64,000 nt of DNA, from positions 1,097,586 to 1,161,585 of the forward strand of contig NZ_RJKV01000001.1 in the NCBI RefSeq assembly GCF_003751305.1. Reading direction: 5' to 3'. The notes under the pieces were generated by a model. It had not been told where the DNA came from, ran no database searches, and saw only the letters and a list, made by a program, of their open reading frames with translations. Position 1 is the first letter of the stretch. Every line of letters starts with the position of its first letter. Source of the stretch: Stenotrophomonas rhizophila. Its GTDB lineage: Bacteria > Pseudomonadota > Gammaproteobacteria > Xanthomonadales > Xanthomonadaceae. Positions 1 through 11,814 of this stretch are shown one piece after another. A program made the position numbers and the translations under genes.

Positions 1-1
1 G

Positions 2-406
2 AAGGAGCTGGAAAGCGGCAAGGCCAATATCTATGCCGATCTGGCTGCGCTGCAGCTGGCCAAGGCCCAGGTCGATGCCGGCAAGAATGACGACGCGCTG
101 GCGACCCTGCGTGCGATCAAGGCCGACCCCGAATTCAAGCCGGTCATCGAGCAGCGTGTTGCACGCCTGCTGGTGGCTACCGGCAAGACCGAGGATGCGA
201 TCAAGCAGCTCGGCACCGCGACCGACAGCACCAGCCTGGAAATCCATGGCGATGCGCTGATGGCGCAGGGCAAGCGTGATGCGGCCCGCGAACAGTATGA
301 GAAGGCGCTCAAGACGCTGGACGTGGCAGCGCCCCAGCGGCGGCTGCTGGAAACCAAGTTGACGGATGCCGGTGGCACCGTCACCGATCCTGCGGAGTCG
401 GTGTAA
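2..406 (+). CDS. YfgM-like tetratricopeptide-repeat protein, 3' part
   Basis: This is the C-terminal 134 residues of a protein whose start lies left of the window. It reads in frame from base 2 with Ala-rich helical repeats (KANIYADLAALQLAKAQ, then ALATLRAIKADPEF and REQYEKALKTL) typical of TPR hairpins. Position directly before bamB and der is the usual place of the YfgM/UPF0070 family, an inner-membrane periplasmic chaperone that works with the Sec translocon and BAM pathway. Its stop TAA overlaps the bamB ATG (TAATG), so translation is probably coupled. The membrane anchor is not in the window. Family assignment rests on repeats plus context. Confidence 0.82.
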   Translation, partial: KELESGKANIYADLAALQLAKAQVDAGKNDDALATLRAIKADPEFKPVIEQRVARLLVATGKTEDAIKQLGTATDSTSLEIHGDALMAQGKRDAAREQYEKALKTLDVAAPQRRLLETKLTDAGGTVTDPAESV

Positions 407-1614
407 TGAATCAGATGGTCATGATCAAGCGCGTTGCCACGGTTGCCCTGTTGGGCATGGCCCTGACCGGCTGCAGCACGATGAAGGGCTGGTTCGCCGG
501 CAAAGATGCGGCGGCCAAGAAGGCGCTGGAACCGGCCGAACTGGTCAAGTTCGATGCCACCACCAAGGTGGACCGGATCTGGTCGGCCAATGTGGGCAAG
601 GGTGAAAAGCGCATCGGCGTCCGTCAGGGCCCGGTGGTTGCCGATGGCCGCGTCTATGCCGCCGCCATCTACGGTGGCGTGCACGCCATCGACCTGCAGA
701 CCGGCAAAAAGGTCTGGACCTACGAGCCGGCCAAGGAAAAGAAGAAGCCGAAGCTGCGCTTGTCCGGTGGCCCGGGCGTGGGTGAAGGCCTGGTCGTCAT
801 CGGCACGCTGGACGGTCAGGTCATCGCCCTGAACGCGGCGGACGGCACTGAAAAGTGGCGCGCCAAGGTGCCGGGTGAAGTGATTTCCGCCCCGGCCGTC
901 GGCCAGGGCATGGTGTTCGTGCGCAGCAACGACGGTCGCGTGACCGGCCTGGATGTCGAGAACGGCACCCAGCGCTGGTTCAACCCGCGTGAGTTGCCGG
1001 CGCTGACCGTGCGTGGCAATGCCCCGGTCGTGACCGGCCCGGGCGTGCTGTTCATCGGCAACGATGACGGCTCGATCGCCGCGCTGGCCATGCAGGACGG
1101 CCGCACGCTGTGGGACCAGATGGTCGGCACCGGCGAAGGCCGCACCGAGCTGGAGCGCATGGCCGACATCGACGGCGCCCCGGTGCTGGAAGGCAACACG
1201 CTGTACGTCAGCAGTTTCAAGAACCAGACCATGGCGATCGAAGGCCCGACCGGCCGTCCGCTGTGGGCGCGTGATCATGGTGGCGCCGGTGGCGTGGCCC
1301 TGACCTCGAGCAATGTGTTCGTCACCGACAACAAGGGCGGCGTGTTCGGCCTGGACAAGACCAGCGGTTCGGCCATGTGGTCGCAGACGGGCCTGGCCCG
1401 TCGTTCGCTGACCGGTCCGGTCATCCACGGCGATTACGTTGTGGTCGGTGATTACAAGGGGTATCTGCACTGGTTGCGGACCGATAACGGTGAGTTCGCG
1501 GCGCGCGCCAAGAGTGGCGGCGACGCCCTCCTGGCACAGCCGGTGGTCGCTGATGGGATTCTGCTGGTGCAGAACGTTGATGGAAAGCTGACCGCATTCC
1601 GGTTGGCACAATAA
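406..1614 (+). CDS. bamB: Outer membrane assembly lipoprotein BamB
   Basis: The product has 402 residues and is the beta-propeller subunit of the BAM complex, which inserts beta-barrel proteins into the outer membrane. The N-terminus carries a lipoprotein signal peptide with lipobox LTGC (Cys24). The rest shows repeated PQQ-like blades (GKKVWTYEP, GTEKWRAKVPG, GTQRWFNPRE, GRTLWDQMVG, GSAMWSQTG), matching the eight-bladed fold and the usual ~390-residue length. The start overlaps the preceding stop; nearby in-frame ATGs at 415 and 421 are possible alternatives. It lies 12 bases upstream of der in a common operon. Confidence 0.97.
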   Translation: MNQMVMIKRVATVALLGMALTGCSTMKGWFAGKDAAAKKALEPAELVKFDATTKVDRIWSANVGKGEKRIGVRQGPVVADGRVYAAAIYGGVHAIDLQTGKKVWTYEPAKEKKKPKLRLSGGPGVGEGLVVIGTLDGQVIALNAADGTEKWRAKVPGEVISAPAVGQGMVFVRSNDGRVTGLDVENGTQRWFNPRELPALTVRGNAPVVTGPGVLFIGNDDGSIAALAMQDGRTLWDQMVGTGEGRTELERMADIDGAPVLEGNTLYVSSFKNQTMAIEGPTGRPLWARDHGGAGGVALTSSNVFVTDNKGGVFGLDKTSGSAMWSQTGLARRSLTGPVIHGDYVVVGDYKGYLHWLRTDNGEFAARAKSGGDALLAQPVVADGILLVQNVDGKLTAFRLAQ

Positions 1615-1626
1615 GGAGTTACCGCG

Positions 1627-3018
1627 ATGCTGCCCTTGGTCGCCCTGGTTGGACGGCCGAATGTCGGCAAGTCCACGCTGTTCAATGCGTTTACCCGTAC
1701 GCGCGACGCGCTGGTCCATGACCAGCCCGGCGTGACCCGGGACCGTAATTACGGTGTTTGTCGTCTTGATGAAGATCACCCGTTCCTGGTGGTCGATACC
1801 GGTGGTATCGCCGGTGAAGAAGAAGGTCTGGCCGGCGCTACCGCTCGCCAGGCCCGCGCCGCCGCTGCAGAAGCGGATCTGATCCTGTTCGTGGTCGATG
1901 CCCGTGAGGGCCCGATGGACGACGAGATCCTGTCCTGGCTGCGCAGGCTGGCCCGTCCGACCCTGCTGCTGATCAACAAGATCGACGGCATGAACGAAGA
2001 CACCGTGCGTTCGGAATTTGCCCGTTACGGCTTCAGCGAAATGCTGACCGTCTCGGCCGCGCACCGTCAGGGCCTGGATGATCTGCTGGACGAGGTCGTG
2101 GAACGGTTGCCGGAAGAGGGCACCACCGAGACCCTGGACACCGATCCGAACCGCATTCGCATCGCCTTCGTCGGCCGCCCCAACGTGGGCAAGTCGACGC
2201 TGGTCAATCGTCTGCTCGGCGAAGAGCGCATGATCGCCTCCGAAGTGCCCGGTACCACCCGTGATTCGATCGCGGTGGACATGGAGCGCGACGGGCGTGA
2301 GTACCGCCTGATCGACACCGCCGGCCTGCGTCGCAAGGCGCGTGTCGAGGAAGTGGTCGAGAAATTCAGCGTCATCAAGACCCTGCAGGCCATCGAGCAG
2401 TGCCAGGTTGCGGTGCTGATGCTCGATGCCTCTGAAGGCGTCACCGATCAGGACGCCAGCGTGCTGGGTGCGGTGCTCGATGCCGGCCGTGCATTGGTGG
2501 TGGCGATCAACAAGTGGGATGGCCTGACCGATTACCAGCGCGAGCAGGCTGAAGCGCTGGTGTCGCGCAAGCTCGGCTTCGTGCCGTGGGCGGAAGTGGT
2601 GCGCATCTCGGCCAAGCATGGCTCGGGCCTGCGTGAGCTGTTCCGCTGCATCCACGCCGCGCACGCCTCGGCAACGCATGAGTTCAGCACCAGCGAAGTC
2701 AACAAGGCGCTGGAAACGGCCTACGAGACCAACCCGCCGCCGGCGATCCGTGGTCACGTGTCCAAGCTGCGCTATGTGCATCCGGGCGGCTCCAACCCGC
2801 CGACCTTCATCGTCCACGGCACCCGTCTGAAAGACCTGCCGGAGTCGTACAAGCGCTATCTGGAGAACTTCTTCCGCAAGCGCTTCAAGCTGGTCGGCAC
2901 GCCCGTGCAGTTCATCTTCCGCGAGGGTGTGAACCCGTACGAGGGCAAGAAGAACGTGCTCACCGAACGTCAGCTCAAGCGCAAGCGCCGCTTGATCAAG
3001 CACGTCAAGGGCAAGTGA
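1627..3018 (+). CDS. der: Ribosome biogenesis GTPase Der (EngA)
   Basis: The product is 463 residues long, the normal size for this essential double-GTPase that acts in 50S subunit maturation. Two G domains are plain: GRPNVGKST near residue 9 and again near residue 184, each followed by a DTGG/DTAG G3 motif and NKID/NKWD G4 motifs. A C-terminal KH-like domain follows, ending in the basic tail [16 protein letters not shown] Shine-Dalgarno AAGGAG (1612-1617) stands before the ATG. It is the last gene of the yfgM-bamB-der operon and is followed by a good intrinsic terminator. Confidence 0.98.
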   Translation: MLPLVALVGRPNVGKSTLFNAFTRTRDALVHDQPGVTRDRNYGVCRLDEDHPFLVVDTGGIAGEEEGLAGATARQARAAAAEADLILFVVDAREGPMDDEILSWLRRLARPTLLLINKIDGMNEDTVRSEFARYGFSEMLTVSAAHRQGLDDLLDEVVERLPEEGTTETLDTDPNRIRIAFVGRPNVGKSTLVNRLLGEERMIASEVPGTTRDSIAVDMERDGREYRLIDTAGLRRKARVEEVVEKFSVIKTLQAIEQCQVAVLMLDASEGVTDQDASVLGAVLDAGRALVVAINKWDGLTDYQREQAEALVSRKLGFVPWAEVVRISAKHGSGLRELFRCIHAAHASATHEFSTSEVNKALETAYETNPPPAIRGHVSKLRYVHPGGSNPPTFIVHGTRLKDLPESYKRYLENFFRKRFKLVGTPVQFIFREGVNPYEGKKNVLTERQLKRKRRLIKHVKGK

Positions 3019-3025
3019 TCCAAGG

Positions 3026-3051
3026 AAGAGCCGGCGAAAGCCGGCTCTTTT
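3026..3051 (+). terminator. Rho-independent terminator after der
   Basis: Inverted repeat AAGAGCCGGC / GCCGGCTCTT with a GAAA-type loop followed by T residues, eight bases after the der stop codon. Confidence 0.9.
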
Positions 3052-3085
3052 CATTGGCGCTGCCGGCCAGTGGCCGCACGCAGCG

Positions 3086-3110
3086 GTAGTGCCGGCCGCT
3101 GGCCGGCAAC
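3086..3110. repeat. REP element, GTAGTGCCGGCC type
   Basis: Single palindromic unit (GTAG head, then GCCGGCC-GCT-GGCCGGC). The same unit recurs between kefC and folD and between folD and guaB. Such GTAG-headed REPs are abundant in Stenotrophomonas genomes. A degenerate partner (GCCGGCCAGTGGCC) lies just left of it. Confidence 0.85.
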
Positions 3111-3155
3111 CCGGACAAACCGACCGCCGCCACGCCCGTGCGCGATAATCCCCGC

Positions 3156-4292
3156 ATGAGCACGATCCCCGAACTCACTCCGGCGCAGGCCCGCGAGCGC
3201 CTCGCCCATGGCGCGCTGCTGATCGACGTCCGTGAGGCACACGAACGTGCCACCGGCATGGCTGAAGGCGCCCTCGGCATTGCCAGGGGCGATCTCCAGG
3301 CCGGACCCGGCACGCACCTGCCGGTAGCCGACCGCGAGGTCGTCCTGATCTGCCAGAGCGGCAGGCGTTCGATGGAGGCCGCGGTGTTCCTGTCTGACCT
3401 GGGCTACACGAATATTGCCTCCGTGAGCGGCGGCACCACCGCTTGGCGCGCTGACGGCCTGGCGCTGGTGCAGCCGATGCAGAGCGACGCCGAGCGTGAC
3501 TTCAACGAGCGTTACTCGCGCCACCTGCTTTTGCCGCAGGTCGGTGTCGAAGGCCAGAAGACGCTGCTCGCCTCACGCGTGCTGGTGCTCGGCGCTGGTG
3601 GTCTGGGCGCACCTGCCAGCTTCTACCTGGCCGCGGCCGGGGTAGGGCACCTGCGCATCGCCGATGATGACGTCGTCGACCGCAGCAATCTGCATCGGCA
3701 GATCATCCACACCGACGCCAGCGTCGGCGAGCCCAAGGTGCTCTCCGCCCGCGCGCGCCTGCTCGCGCTCAATCCTTCGCTGGACGTGGAGGCCGTGCAG
3801 GCACGGGTCACCTCGGACAACATCGATGCGCTGCTCGACGGTGTCGACGTGGTTCTGGATGGCTCGGACAACTTCCCGCTGCGTTACCTGCTCAACGATG
3901 CCTGCCTCCAGCACGGCATCCCGCTGGTGTATGGCGCGGTGGAGCGCTTTACCGGCCAGGTCAGCGTATTCGATGCCGGTCGCCAGCGTGGCACTGCGCC
4001 GTGCTACCGCTGCCTGTTCCCCGAGCCGCCGCCGCCCGAGTTCGCGCCCAACTGCTCGGAGGCGGGTGTCCTCGGCGTGTTGCCGGGCATGGTCGGCCTG
4101 CTGCAGGCCACCGAAGTGCTCAAGCTGCTGCTCGGCATCGGCGAGCCACTGATCGGCCGCCTGCTGACCTTCGATGCGCTGGGCATGCGCTTCCGCGAGA
4201 CGCGGCTGCGTCCGGATCCTGCCTGCCCGCTCTGTGCCCCCGGGCGCGAGTTCCCGGGGTACATCGATTACGCCGCCTTCTGCAGCGCCTGA
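3156..4292 (+). CDS. moeB: Rhodanese-MoeB/ThiF fusion, sulfur-carrier adenylyltransferase
   Basis: The product (378 residues) adenylates the C-terminal Gly-Gly of a sulfur carrier such as MoaD or ThiS and probably helps in sulfur transfer for molybdopterin or thiamine synthesis. An N-terminal rhodanese domain (residues ~5-105) carries the active-site loop CQSGRR (Cys66). The E1-like ThiF/MoeB domain follows with GAGGLG (146-151), the NLHRQ motif, and two zinc-type pairs CYRC and CPLC. The rhodanese is N-terminal here, whereas eukaryotic MOCS3 has it at the C-terminus. The ATG at 3156 was preferred over a GTG at 3138 because the protein starts cleanly there. It is monocistronic. Confidence 0.93.
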   Translation: MSTIPELTPAQARERLAHGALLIDVREAHERATGMAEGALGIARGDLQAGPGTHLPVADREVVLICQSGRRSMEAAVFLSDLGYTNIASVSGGTTAWRADGLALVQPMQSDAERDFNERYSRHLLLPQVGVEGQKTLLASRVLVLGAGGLGAPASFYLAAAGVGHLRIADDDVVDRSNLHRQIIHTDASVGEPKVLSARARLLALNPSLDVEAVQARVTSDNIDALLDGVDVVLDGSDNFPLRYLLNDACLQHGIPLVYGAVERFTGQVSVFDAGRQRGTAPCYRCLFPEPPPPEFAPNCSEAGVLGVLPGMVGLLQATEVLKLLLGIGEPLIGRLLTFDALGMRFRETRLRPDPACPLCAPGREFPGYIDYAAFCSA

Positions 4293-4302
4293 GAGGTGGG
4301 GC

Positions 4303-4381
4303 GTAGATCCACGCCATGCGTGGATGCCGTTCGCGAGGGGGGGGGGGCGGGTGAGGGCAGCCACGCATGGCGTGGCTCTAC
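4303..4381. repeat. Inverted pair of REP elements (GTAGATCCACGCC type) with an 11-G run
   Basis: GTAGATCCACGCCATGCGTG (from 4303) and its inverted counterpart CACGCATGGCGTGGCTCTAC (ending 4381) form a head-to-head REP pair, a second REP class beside the GCCGGCC class. Between them is a homopolymer of eleven G residues (4337-4347). Confidence 0.85.
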
Positions 4382-4532
4382 CGCCGGGATCGGCTGGGAT
4401 TTCAGGACGATCTGGCACCCAGGTTCAATATCGTTCTGAATTCAGCACGATAAAACGCATCATCCGCGCTACTGCCCTTCAACGCTTTGCCCTATCGTTG
4501 ACGCATCTTTTGTAGTCCGGGGAAACAACCGC

Positions 4533-6359
4533 ATGGCGGTGGAAGCAGGTGCCAGTGAACTGGTGAAAGTGGTCGCCCTGCTGGGTGCGGCAGTGGTCAT
4601 GGTGCCGCTGTTCCGCCGGCTCGGGTTGGGCTCGGTGCTGGGCTATTTCGCCGCGGGCCTGGCCATCGGCCCGTTCGGGTTCGGCTGGTTCTCCGATCCA
4701 CAGGCCATCCTGCATACCGCCGAGCTTGGCGTGGTGATGTTCCTGTTCGTGATCGGCCTGGAGATGCGGCCCTCGCATCTGTGGAGCCTGCGCAACGAGA
4801 TCTTCGGTCTGGGCACGCTGCAGATCGTGGTCTGCGGCACGGTGCTGACCGGCGTGTGCATGCTGCTCGGCTTCCCGCTGCCGGTAGCCTTCATCGGCGC
4901 CGCCGGGTTCGTGCTGACCTCCACCGCTGTGGTGATGCAGTTGCTGGCCGAGCGCGGCGACATCGCGCTGCCGACCGGCCAGAAGATCGTCTCGATCCTG
5001 CTGTTCGAAGATCTGCTGATCGTGCCGCTGCTGGCGGTGGTGGCGTTCATGGCGCCGGTGCACAGCGATGCCGGCGAGACGTCGCGCTGGGTCACCGTCG
5101 GCGTCGCCGCCGGTGCCATCGTCGGGCTGGTGCTGGTCGGCCGCTTCCTGCTCAATCCGCTGTTCCGCATCCTCGCCGCCGCCAAGGCGCGCGAGGTGAT
5201 GACGGCCGCTGCCCTGCTGGTCGTGCTCGGCGCCGCGCTGCTGATGCAGCTGGGCGGACTGTCGATGGCGATGGGCGCGTTCCTGGCGGGCGTGCTGCTC
5301 AGCGAATCCACCTTCCGCCACCAGATCGAAGCGGACATCGAGCCGTTCCGCGGCATCCTGCTCGGCCTGTTCTTCCTCAGTGTCGGCATGGCGCTGGACC
5401 TCACCGTCGTCGCCAACAACTGGCCGCTGATCGTCTCCGGCGTGTTCGCGCTGATGCTGGCCAAGGCGGTCTGCATCTACGTGGTCGCGCGCATCCTCGG
5501 CAGTGATCATCGCCAGGCGCTGGATCGCGGCGTGGTGATGGCGCAGGGCGGCGAGTTCGCCTTCGTGCTGTTCTCCGCTGCGGCGGTGGCCGGCGTGATC
5601 GATGTGCAGGTCAACGCCAACCTCACCGCGATCGTGGTGCTTTCGATGGCGCTGACCCCGCTGTTCGTACTGCTGCACGACAAGCTGATGCCGGATCGTG
5701 AAGTCTCGCTCGATGGCGTCGAAGAAGCCGACGGTCTGTCCGGCAGCGTGCTGCTGATCGGCTTCGGCCGCTTCGGCCAAGTGGCCAGCCAGTCGCTGCT
5801 GGCGCGCGATGTGGATGTGACCATCATCGACAACGACGTGGACATGATCCACAACGCCGAGCGCTTCGGGTTCAAGATCTACTACGGCGACGGTACCCGC
5901 CTGGATGTGCTGCATGCCTCCGGCGCAGCGACCGCCCGTGCGATCGCGGTGTGCGTCAACAGCGACCAGGATGCCGATCGCATCGTGGAGCTGGTCACCC
6001 ACCAGTTCCCGCAGGCCAAGCTGCTGGTGCGGTCGTTCGACCGCGAGCATTCGTTGCGCCTGATCCATGCCGGCGTCGATTTCCAGATTCGAGAAACCTT
6101 CGAATCCGCACTGCAGTTCGGCCAGGCGGCGCTGATGGAGCTGGGTGCCGATCCGGATGATGCGCGGGAGATCGCCGAGCAGATCCGCGAACGCGACGCC
6201 GAACGCTTCGAGCTGGAGATGGCAGGCGGAGACCTGCGCGCCGGTGCGCACATGGTGTTCGGCAGCGCGCTGCCGGGCGTGCCCACGCCGACCCCGTTCA
6301 CCGCGCCGAAGCGGAAGGCGCGCACGCTCAACGCCGACCAGGTGCCCGAAGAAGAATGA
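4533..6359 (+). CDS. KefB/KefC-type monovalent cation:proton antiporter (CPA2)
   Basis: The product has 608 residues, like Kef systems. About twelve hydrophobic segments fill residues 1-380, including the conserved SVLGYFAAGLAIGP stretch near the N-terminus and an LFFLSVGMALDL segment. A cytosolic RCK/KTN nucleotide-binding domain begins at ~residue 405 with VLLIGFGRFGQVASQSL and an acidic end of strand two (TIIDND). It probably exports K+ in exchange for H+ under electrophile or redox stress, gated by ligand binding to the RCK domain. No KefF/KefG ancillary gene lies nearby, so it may act alone. The ATG has only a weak ribosome site (CGGGGAAA). Confidence 0.92.
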   Translation: MAVEAGASELVKVVALLGAAVVMVPLFRRLGLGSVLGYFAAGLAIGPFGFGWFSDPQAILHTAELGVVMFLFVIGLEMRPSHLWSLRNEIFGLGTLQIVVCGTVLTGVCMLLGFPLPVAFIGAAGFVLTSTAVVMQLLAERGDIALPTGQKIVSILLFEDLLIVPLLAVVAFMAPVHSDAGETSRWVTVGVAAGAIVGLVLVGRFLLNPLFRILAAAKAREVMTAAALLVVLGAALLMQLGGLSMAMGAFLAGVLLSESTFRHQIEADIEPFRGILLGLFFLSVGMALDLTVVANNWPLIVSGVFALMLAKAVCIYVVARILGSDHRQALDRGVVMAQGGEFAFVLFSAAAVAGVIDVQVNANLTAIVVLSMALTPLFVLLHDKLMPDREVSLDGVEEADGLSGSVLLIGFGRFGQVASQSLLARDVDVTIIDNDVDMIHNAERFGFKIYYGDGTRLDVLHASGAATARAIAVCVNSDQDADRIVELVTHQFPQAKLLVRSFDREHSLRLIHAGVDFQIRETFESALQFGQAALMELGADPDDAREIAEQIRERDAERFELEMAGGDLRAGAHMVFGSALPGVPTPTPFTAPKRKARTLNADQVPEEE

Positions 6360-6364
6360 GGCTG

Positions 6365-6432
6365 GTAGTGCCGGCCGCTGGCCGGCACCCAGGTGGGCCC
6401 ATCCCACGTGCCGGCCAGCGGCCGGCACTACC
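6365..6432. repeat. Inverted REP pair, GCCGGCC type
   Basis: GTAGTGCCGGCCGCTGGCC (from 6365) and an inverted copy ending in GCCGGCACTACC (to 6432) face each other about 20 bases apart, six bases after the antiporter stop. The pair could form a large cruciform and may serve as terminator. Confidence 0.9.
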
Positions 6433-6496
6433 GGTGTCCGCCGCCGGCTGAATCGGGGACAATAGACAACCGTCGCCCCCACGCCTGCTGCCCTCG

Positions 6497-7378
6497 ATGA
6501 GCTCACCGACTTCCGACACCGCTTCTTCCGCCCGCATTCTCGACGGCCGCCGCATCGCCGAAGACCTGCTGGACAGCCTCAAGGTCCGGGTCGATGCCCG
6601 CCTGGCTGCCGGCGGCAGCCGTCCGGGCCTGGCCGTGGTGCTGGTCGGTGGCGACCCGGCCTCGACCGTGTACGTGCGCAACAAGCGCCGCGCGGCCGAG
6701 AAAGTGGGTATCGAAGCCTTTGATTACGATCTCCCGGCCGGCACCACCGAGGCCGAGCTGCTGATCCTGATCGACCAGCTCAACGCCGATCCCAAGATCC
6801 ACGGTATCCTGGTCCAGCTGCCGCTGCCGGGTATCCCGGACGCCAACCGCCTGATCCACCGCATCGACCCGCGCAAGGACGTGGACGGCTTCCACCCGGA
6901 AAACGTCGGCCATCTGGCCCTGCGTGAGTTCGGTCTGCGCCCGTGCACCCCGCGCGGCATCGTGACCCTGCTGGGCCACACCGACCAGCCGGTCCGTGGC
7001 CGCAACGCCACCATCGTCGGCGTCAGCAACCACGTCGGCCGCCCGATGGGGCTGGAGCTGCTGATCGCCGGCTGCACCGTCACCAGCTGCCACAAGTTCA
7101 CCCCCAAGGACGTGCTGGAGCAGTCGGTGCGCAACGCCGACATCCTGGTGGTCGCCGTCGGGCGCCCGGGCATCGTCCCCGGTGAATGGGTCAAGCCGGG
7201 CGCCGTGGTGATCGACGTGGGCATCAACCGCCTGGATGACGGCCGCCTGGTCGGCGATGTCGGCTTCGAGGCCGCCGCCCAGCGCGCCAGCTGGATCACC
7301 CCGGTCCCGGGCGGGGTAGGGCCGATGACCGTGGCCACCCTGATGCAGAACACCATCGAGGCGGCGGAAGCGTTCTGA
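6497..7378 (+). CDS. folD: Bifunctional methylene-THF dehydrogenase/methenyl-THF cyclohydrolase
   Basis: The product (293 residues) interconverts 5,10-methylene-THF, methenyl-THF and 10-formyl-THF with NADP, feeding purine and formyl-Met synthesis. Seen are the [13 protein letters not shown] motif with the catalytic Tyr and Lys, the [12 protein letters not shown] signature, the [11 protein letters not shown] dinucleotide loop and the C-terminal PGGVGPMT motif. The ~12-residue N-terminal extension before ILDGRRIA is typical of xanthomonads. It sits between REP clusters upstream of the purine genes guaB and guaA. Confidence 0.97.
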   Translation: MSSPTSDTASSARILDGRRIAEDLLDSLKVRVDARLAAGGSRPGLAVVLVGGDPASTVYVRNKRRAAEKVGIEAFDYDLPAGTTEAELLILIDQLNADPKIHGILVQLPLPGIPDANRLIHRIDPRKDVDGFHPENVGHLALREFGLRPCTPRGIVTLLGHTDQPVRGRNATIVGVSNHVGRPMGLELLIAGCTVTSCHKFTPKDVLEQSVRNADILVVAVGRPGIVPGEWVKPGAVVIDVGINRLDDGRLVGDVGFEAAAQRASWITPVPGGVGPMTVATLMQNTIEAAEAF

Positions 7379-7383
7379 CCCGG

Positions 7384-7499
7384 GTAGTGCCGATCGCTGG
7401 TCGGCAGCCCGTAAAGCTGCCCTGTAGTGCCGGCCGCTGGCCGGCAACCCCGTAGCGCCGCCGAAGGGTCATGAGGAGCCGGCCAGCGGCCGGCACTAC
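7384..7499. repeat. Cluster of three REP elements between folD and guaB
   Basis: Two direct GTAGTGCCG units (7384 and 7424; the first a diverged form with GATCGCTGGTC) are followed by one inverted unit ending GCCGGCACTAC at 7499. Nothing else is seen in this 260-base gap except the guaB promoter region near 7600. Confidence 0.88.
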
Positions 7500-7613
7500 C
7501 GCGGGTGGGCTTTGGCGGCATTCTCGGCTGCCTGCCACCGTCCTGAACCGGTCTTTGCCCACGCGACACAGCGTCGCATCCGACCCCTGCCAAAGACGCC
7601 CGAATCAGGGTAA

Positions 7614-9104
<1,491 letters not shown>

Positions 9105-9116
9105 TGCGGCATGAGC

Positions 9117-9152
9117 AAAGAGGAACGAGGAAGCTGATTCCCGTTCCTCTTT
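9117..9152 (+). terminator. Rho-independent terminator after guaB
   Basis: Eleven-base-pair stem AAAGAGGAACG / CGTTCCTCTTT, starting twelve bases after the guaB stop. Confidence 0.8.
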
Positions 9153-9215
9153 CTCTATCCGCCGCCGGTAACGACGCTGTGTTTCCCGTATTTACTCCTG
9201 CATTGCCCGGGCACC

Positions 9216-10781
<1,566 letters not shown>

Positions 10782-10828
10782 TTCCAAGTCCCGCACTGTC
10801 TGGCAAAATCTAGCAAAAAATGCCTCGG

Positions 10829-10851
10829 AGCCCGCGTAAATGCGGGCTTTT
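10829..10851 (+). terminator. Rho-independent terminator after guaA
   Basis: Stem AGCCCGC / GCGGGCT with loop GTAAAT and a T run, 48 bases past the guaA stop. Its loop and right arm coincide with the left copy of the 14-bp direct repeat that flanks the island. Confidence 0.85.
10838..10851. repeat. Left copy of 14-bp direct repeat, candidate attL of the guaA island
   Basis: AAATGCGGGCTTTT occurs here and at 18072-18085, bracketing the whole foreign block. Here it is the right half of a complete terminator hairpin; at the other end the left arm is missing, which fits a duplicated attachment core rather than two independent terminators. This is inference, because terminator-like sequences recur by chance. 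Confidence 0.45.
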
Positions 10852-10984
10852 GCTTTCTAGGTGTGGCAAATCCAGATATCGTTGTGCATTGTCAGGCACG
10901 GCATTTCGGTGGCACTGGCGTCCGCGAGCTGGTGACGCACGCTCGCTAAAATACAATGACGCCGCTAACTCCAAGAGGCTCCAA

Positions 10985-11682
10985 ATGCTGATGGATTTGT
11001 GGAAGTTCATGAACGACCGGCGGTTTGCCGGCAGTGTCATGCCAATTGCCCGCAATCCACAACAGGGCTTCGGTTCATGGTCGGATGGGGAGACTCTGAT
11101 CGACTTGTTTTGTAGTCTAAGAGACAGGGACTACTGCCAACCGTTCATTTACGAATCCGAATTACTAGGGCTCCTTGAAAAGGCGCTCATGGACTCGATA
11201 CGTTGGGGTTCATGTGACATGCTCTCCACGTTTGTCGATTCGGTGGACGCAGCGAATGGGCTGCCCCCTAGCATCATTAGTGCATTGCACGCTGCTGTGC
11301 TGGAAGATTTCGAGCAGAATACCAGCCGCATTCGCGAGGATGATATCGAATCCTCCTTGTCGGACCGGATCGATGCTCTGGAGAAGCTCGGGTCGCGTTT
11401 CGTTGTGTCGGATTCTGTGTTGGATAGTGCCGTTTCAGCAATCGAGAATTGCATAGGGGAGTTGAAGAGCGAAGTAGTCGCGCCTCCTCTCCGAGTTTTC
11501 CATCTCCGAATAAGTGTGATCGAGAGACGTTTGATGACAGAGCTCTTCGAGACCTTTTCATCCCTCTCCTTGATCGCTGGGAAGACTTGGAGAACGGTGC
11601 GCAGCCCTTCGTTCAGATGTGCTGGGCAGTTATGAAAATTCCTCGGATTGTGAGGTATATCGCTGCTTTCGGATCACCGTAA
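10985..11682 (+). pseudogene. Frameshifted gene of unknown function
   Basis: The frame starting MLMDLWKFMNDRRF at 10985 looks coding for about 160 residues (helical and acidic, e.g. SLSDRIDALEKLG, VSAIENCIGELKSE). From about 11455 to 11490 the coding character moves to the +2 frame, which gives a Ser/Pro linker and then DRETFDDRALRDLFIPLLDR, ending at 11682. The first frame runs on to a stop at 11635 with poor sequence. I read this as one gene broken by a frameshift; a genuine stop in the first frame is the alternative. Codon use is AT-richer than the core genes. I do not recognise the family. A possible -10 (TAAAAT) lies near 10947. Confidence 0.5.
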
Positions 11683-11814
11683 TCAGCCGCGGAACGCGTG
11701 GATAATGTGGTTGATCACGGCGCTGCGCTGGTCAATACTGTGAGCCTGGGAACTGGTGCTCTATTTGGGTATAAAAGATCTAGCTAATTTGTGGAATTCA
11801 TAGGGAACAGGCTC

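Noticed and set aside
31-3054. A 1007-residue open frame antisense to bamB and der
   Set aside because: It is a consequence of high GC and codon bias on the other strand; the sense genes are certain and the antisense product has His/Arg/Gln-rich shadow composition.
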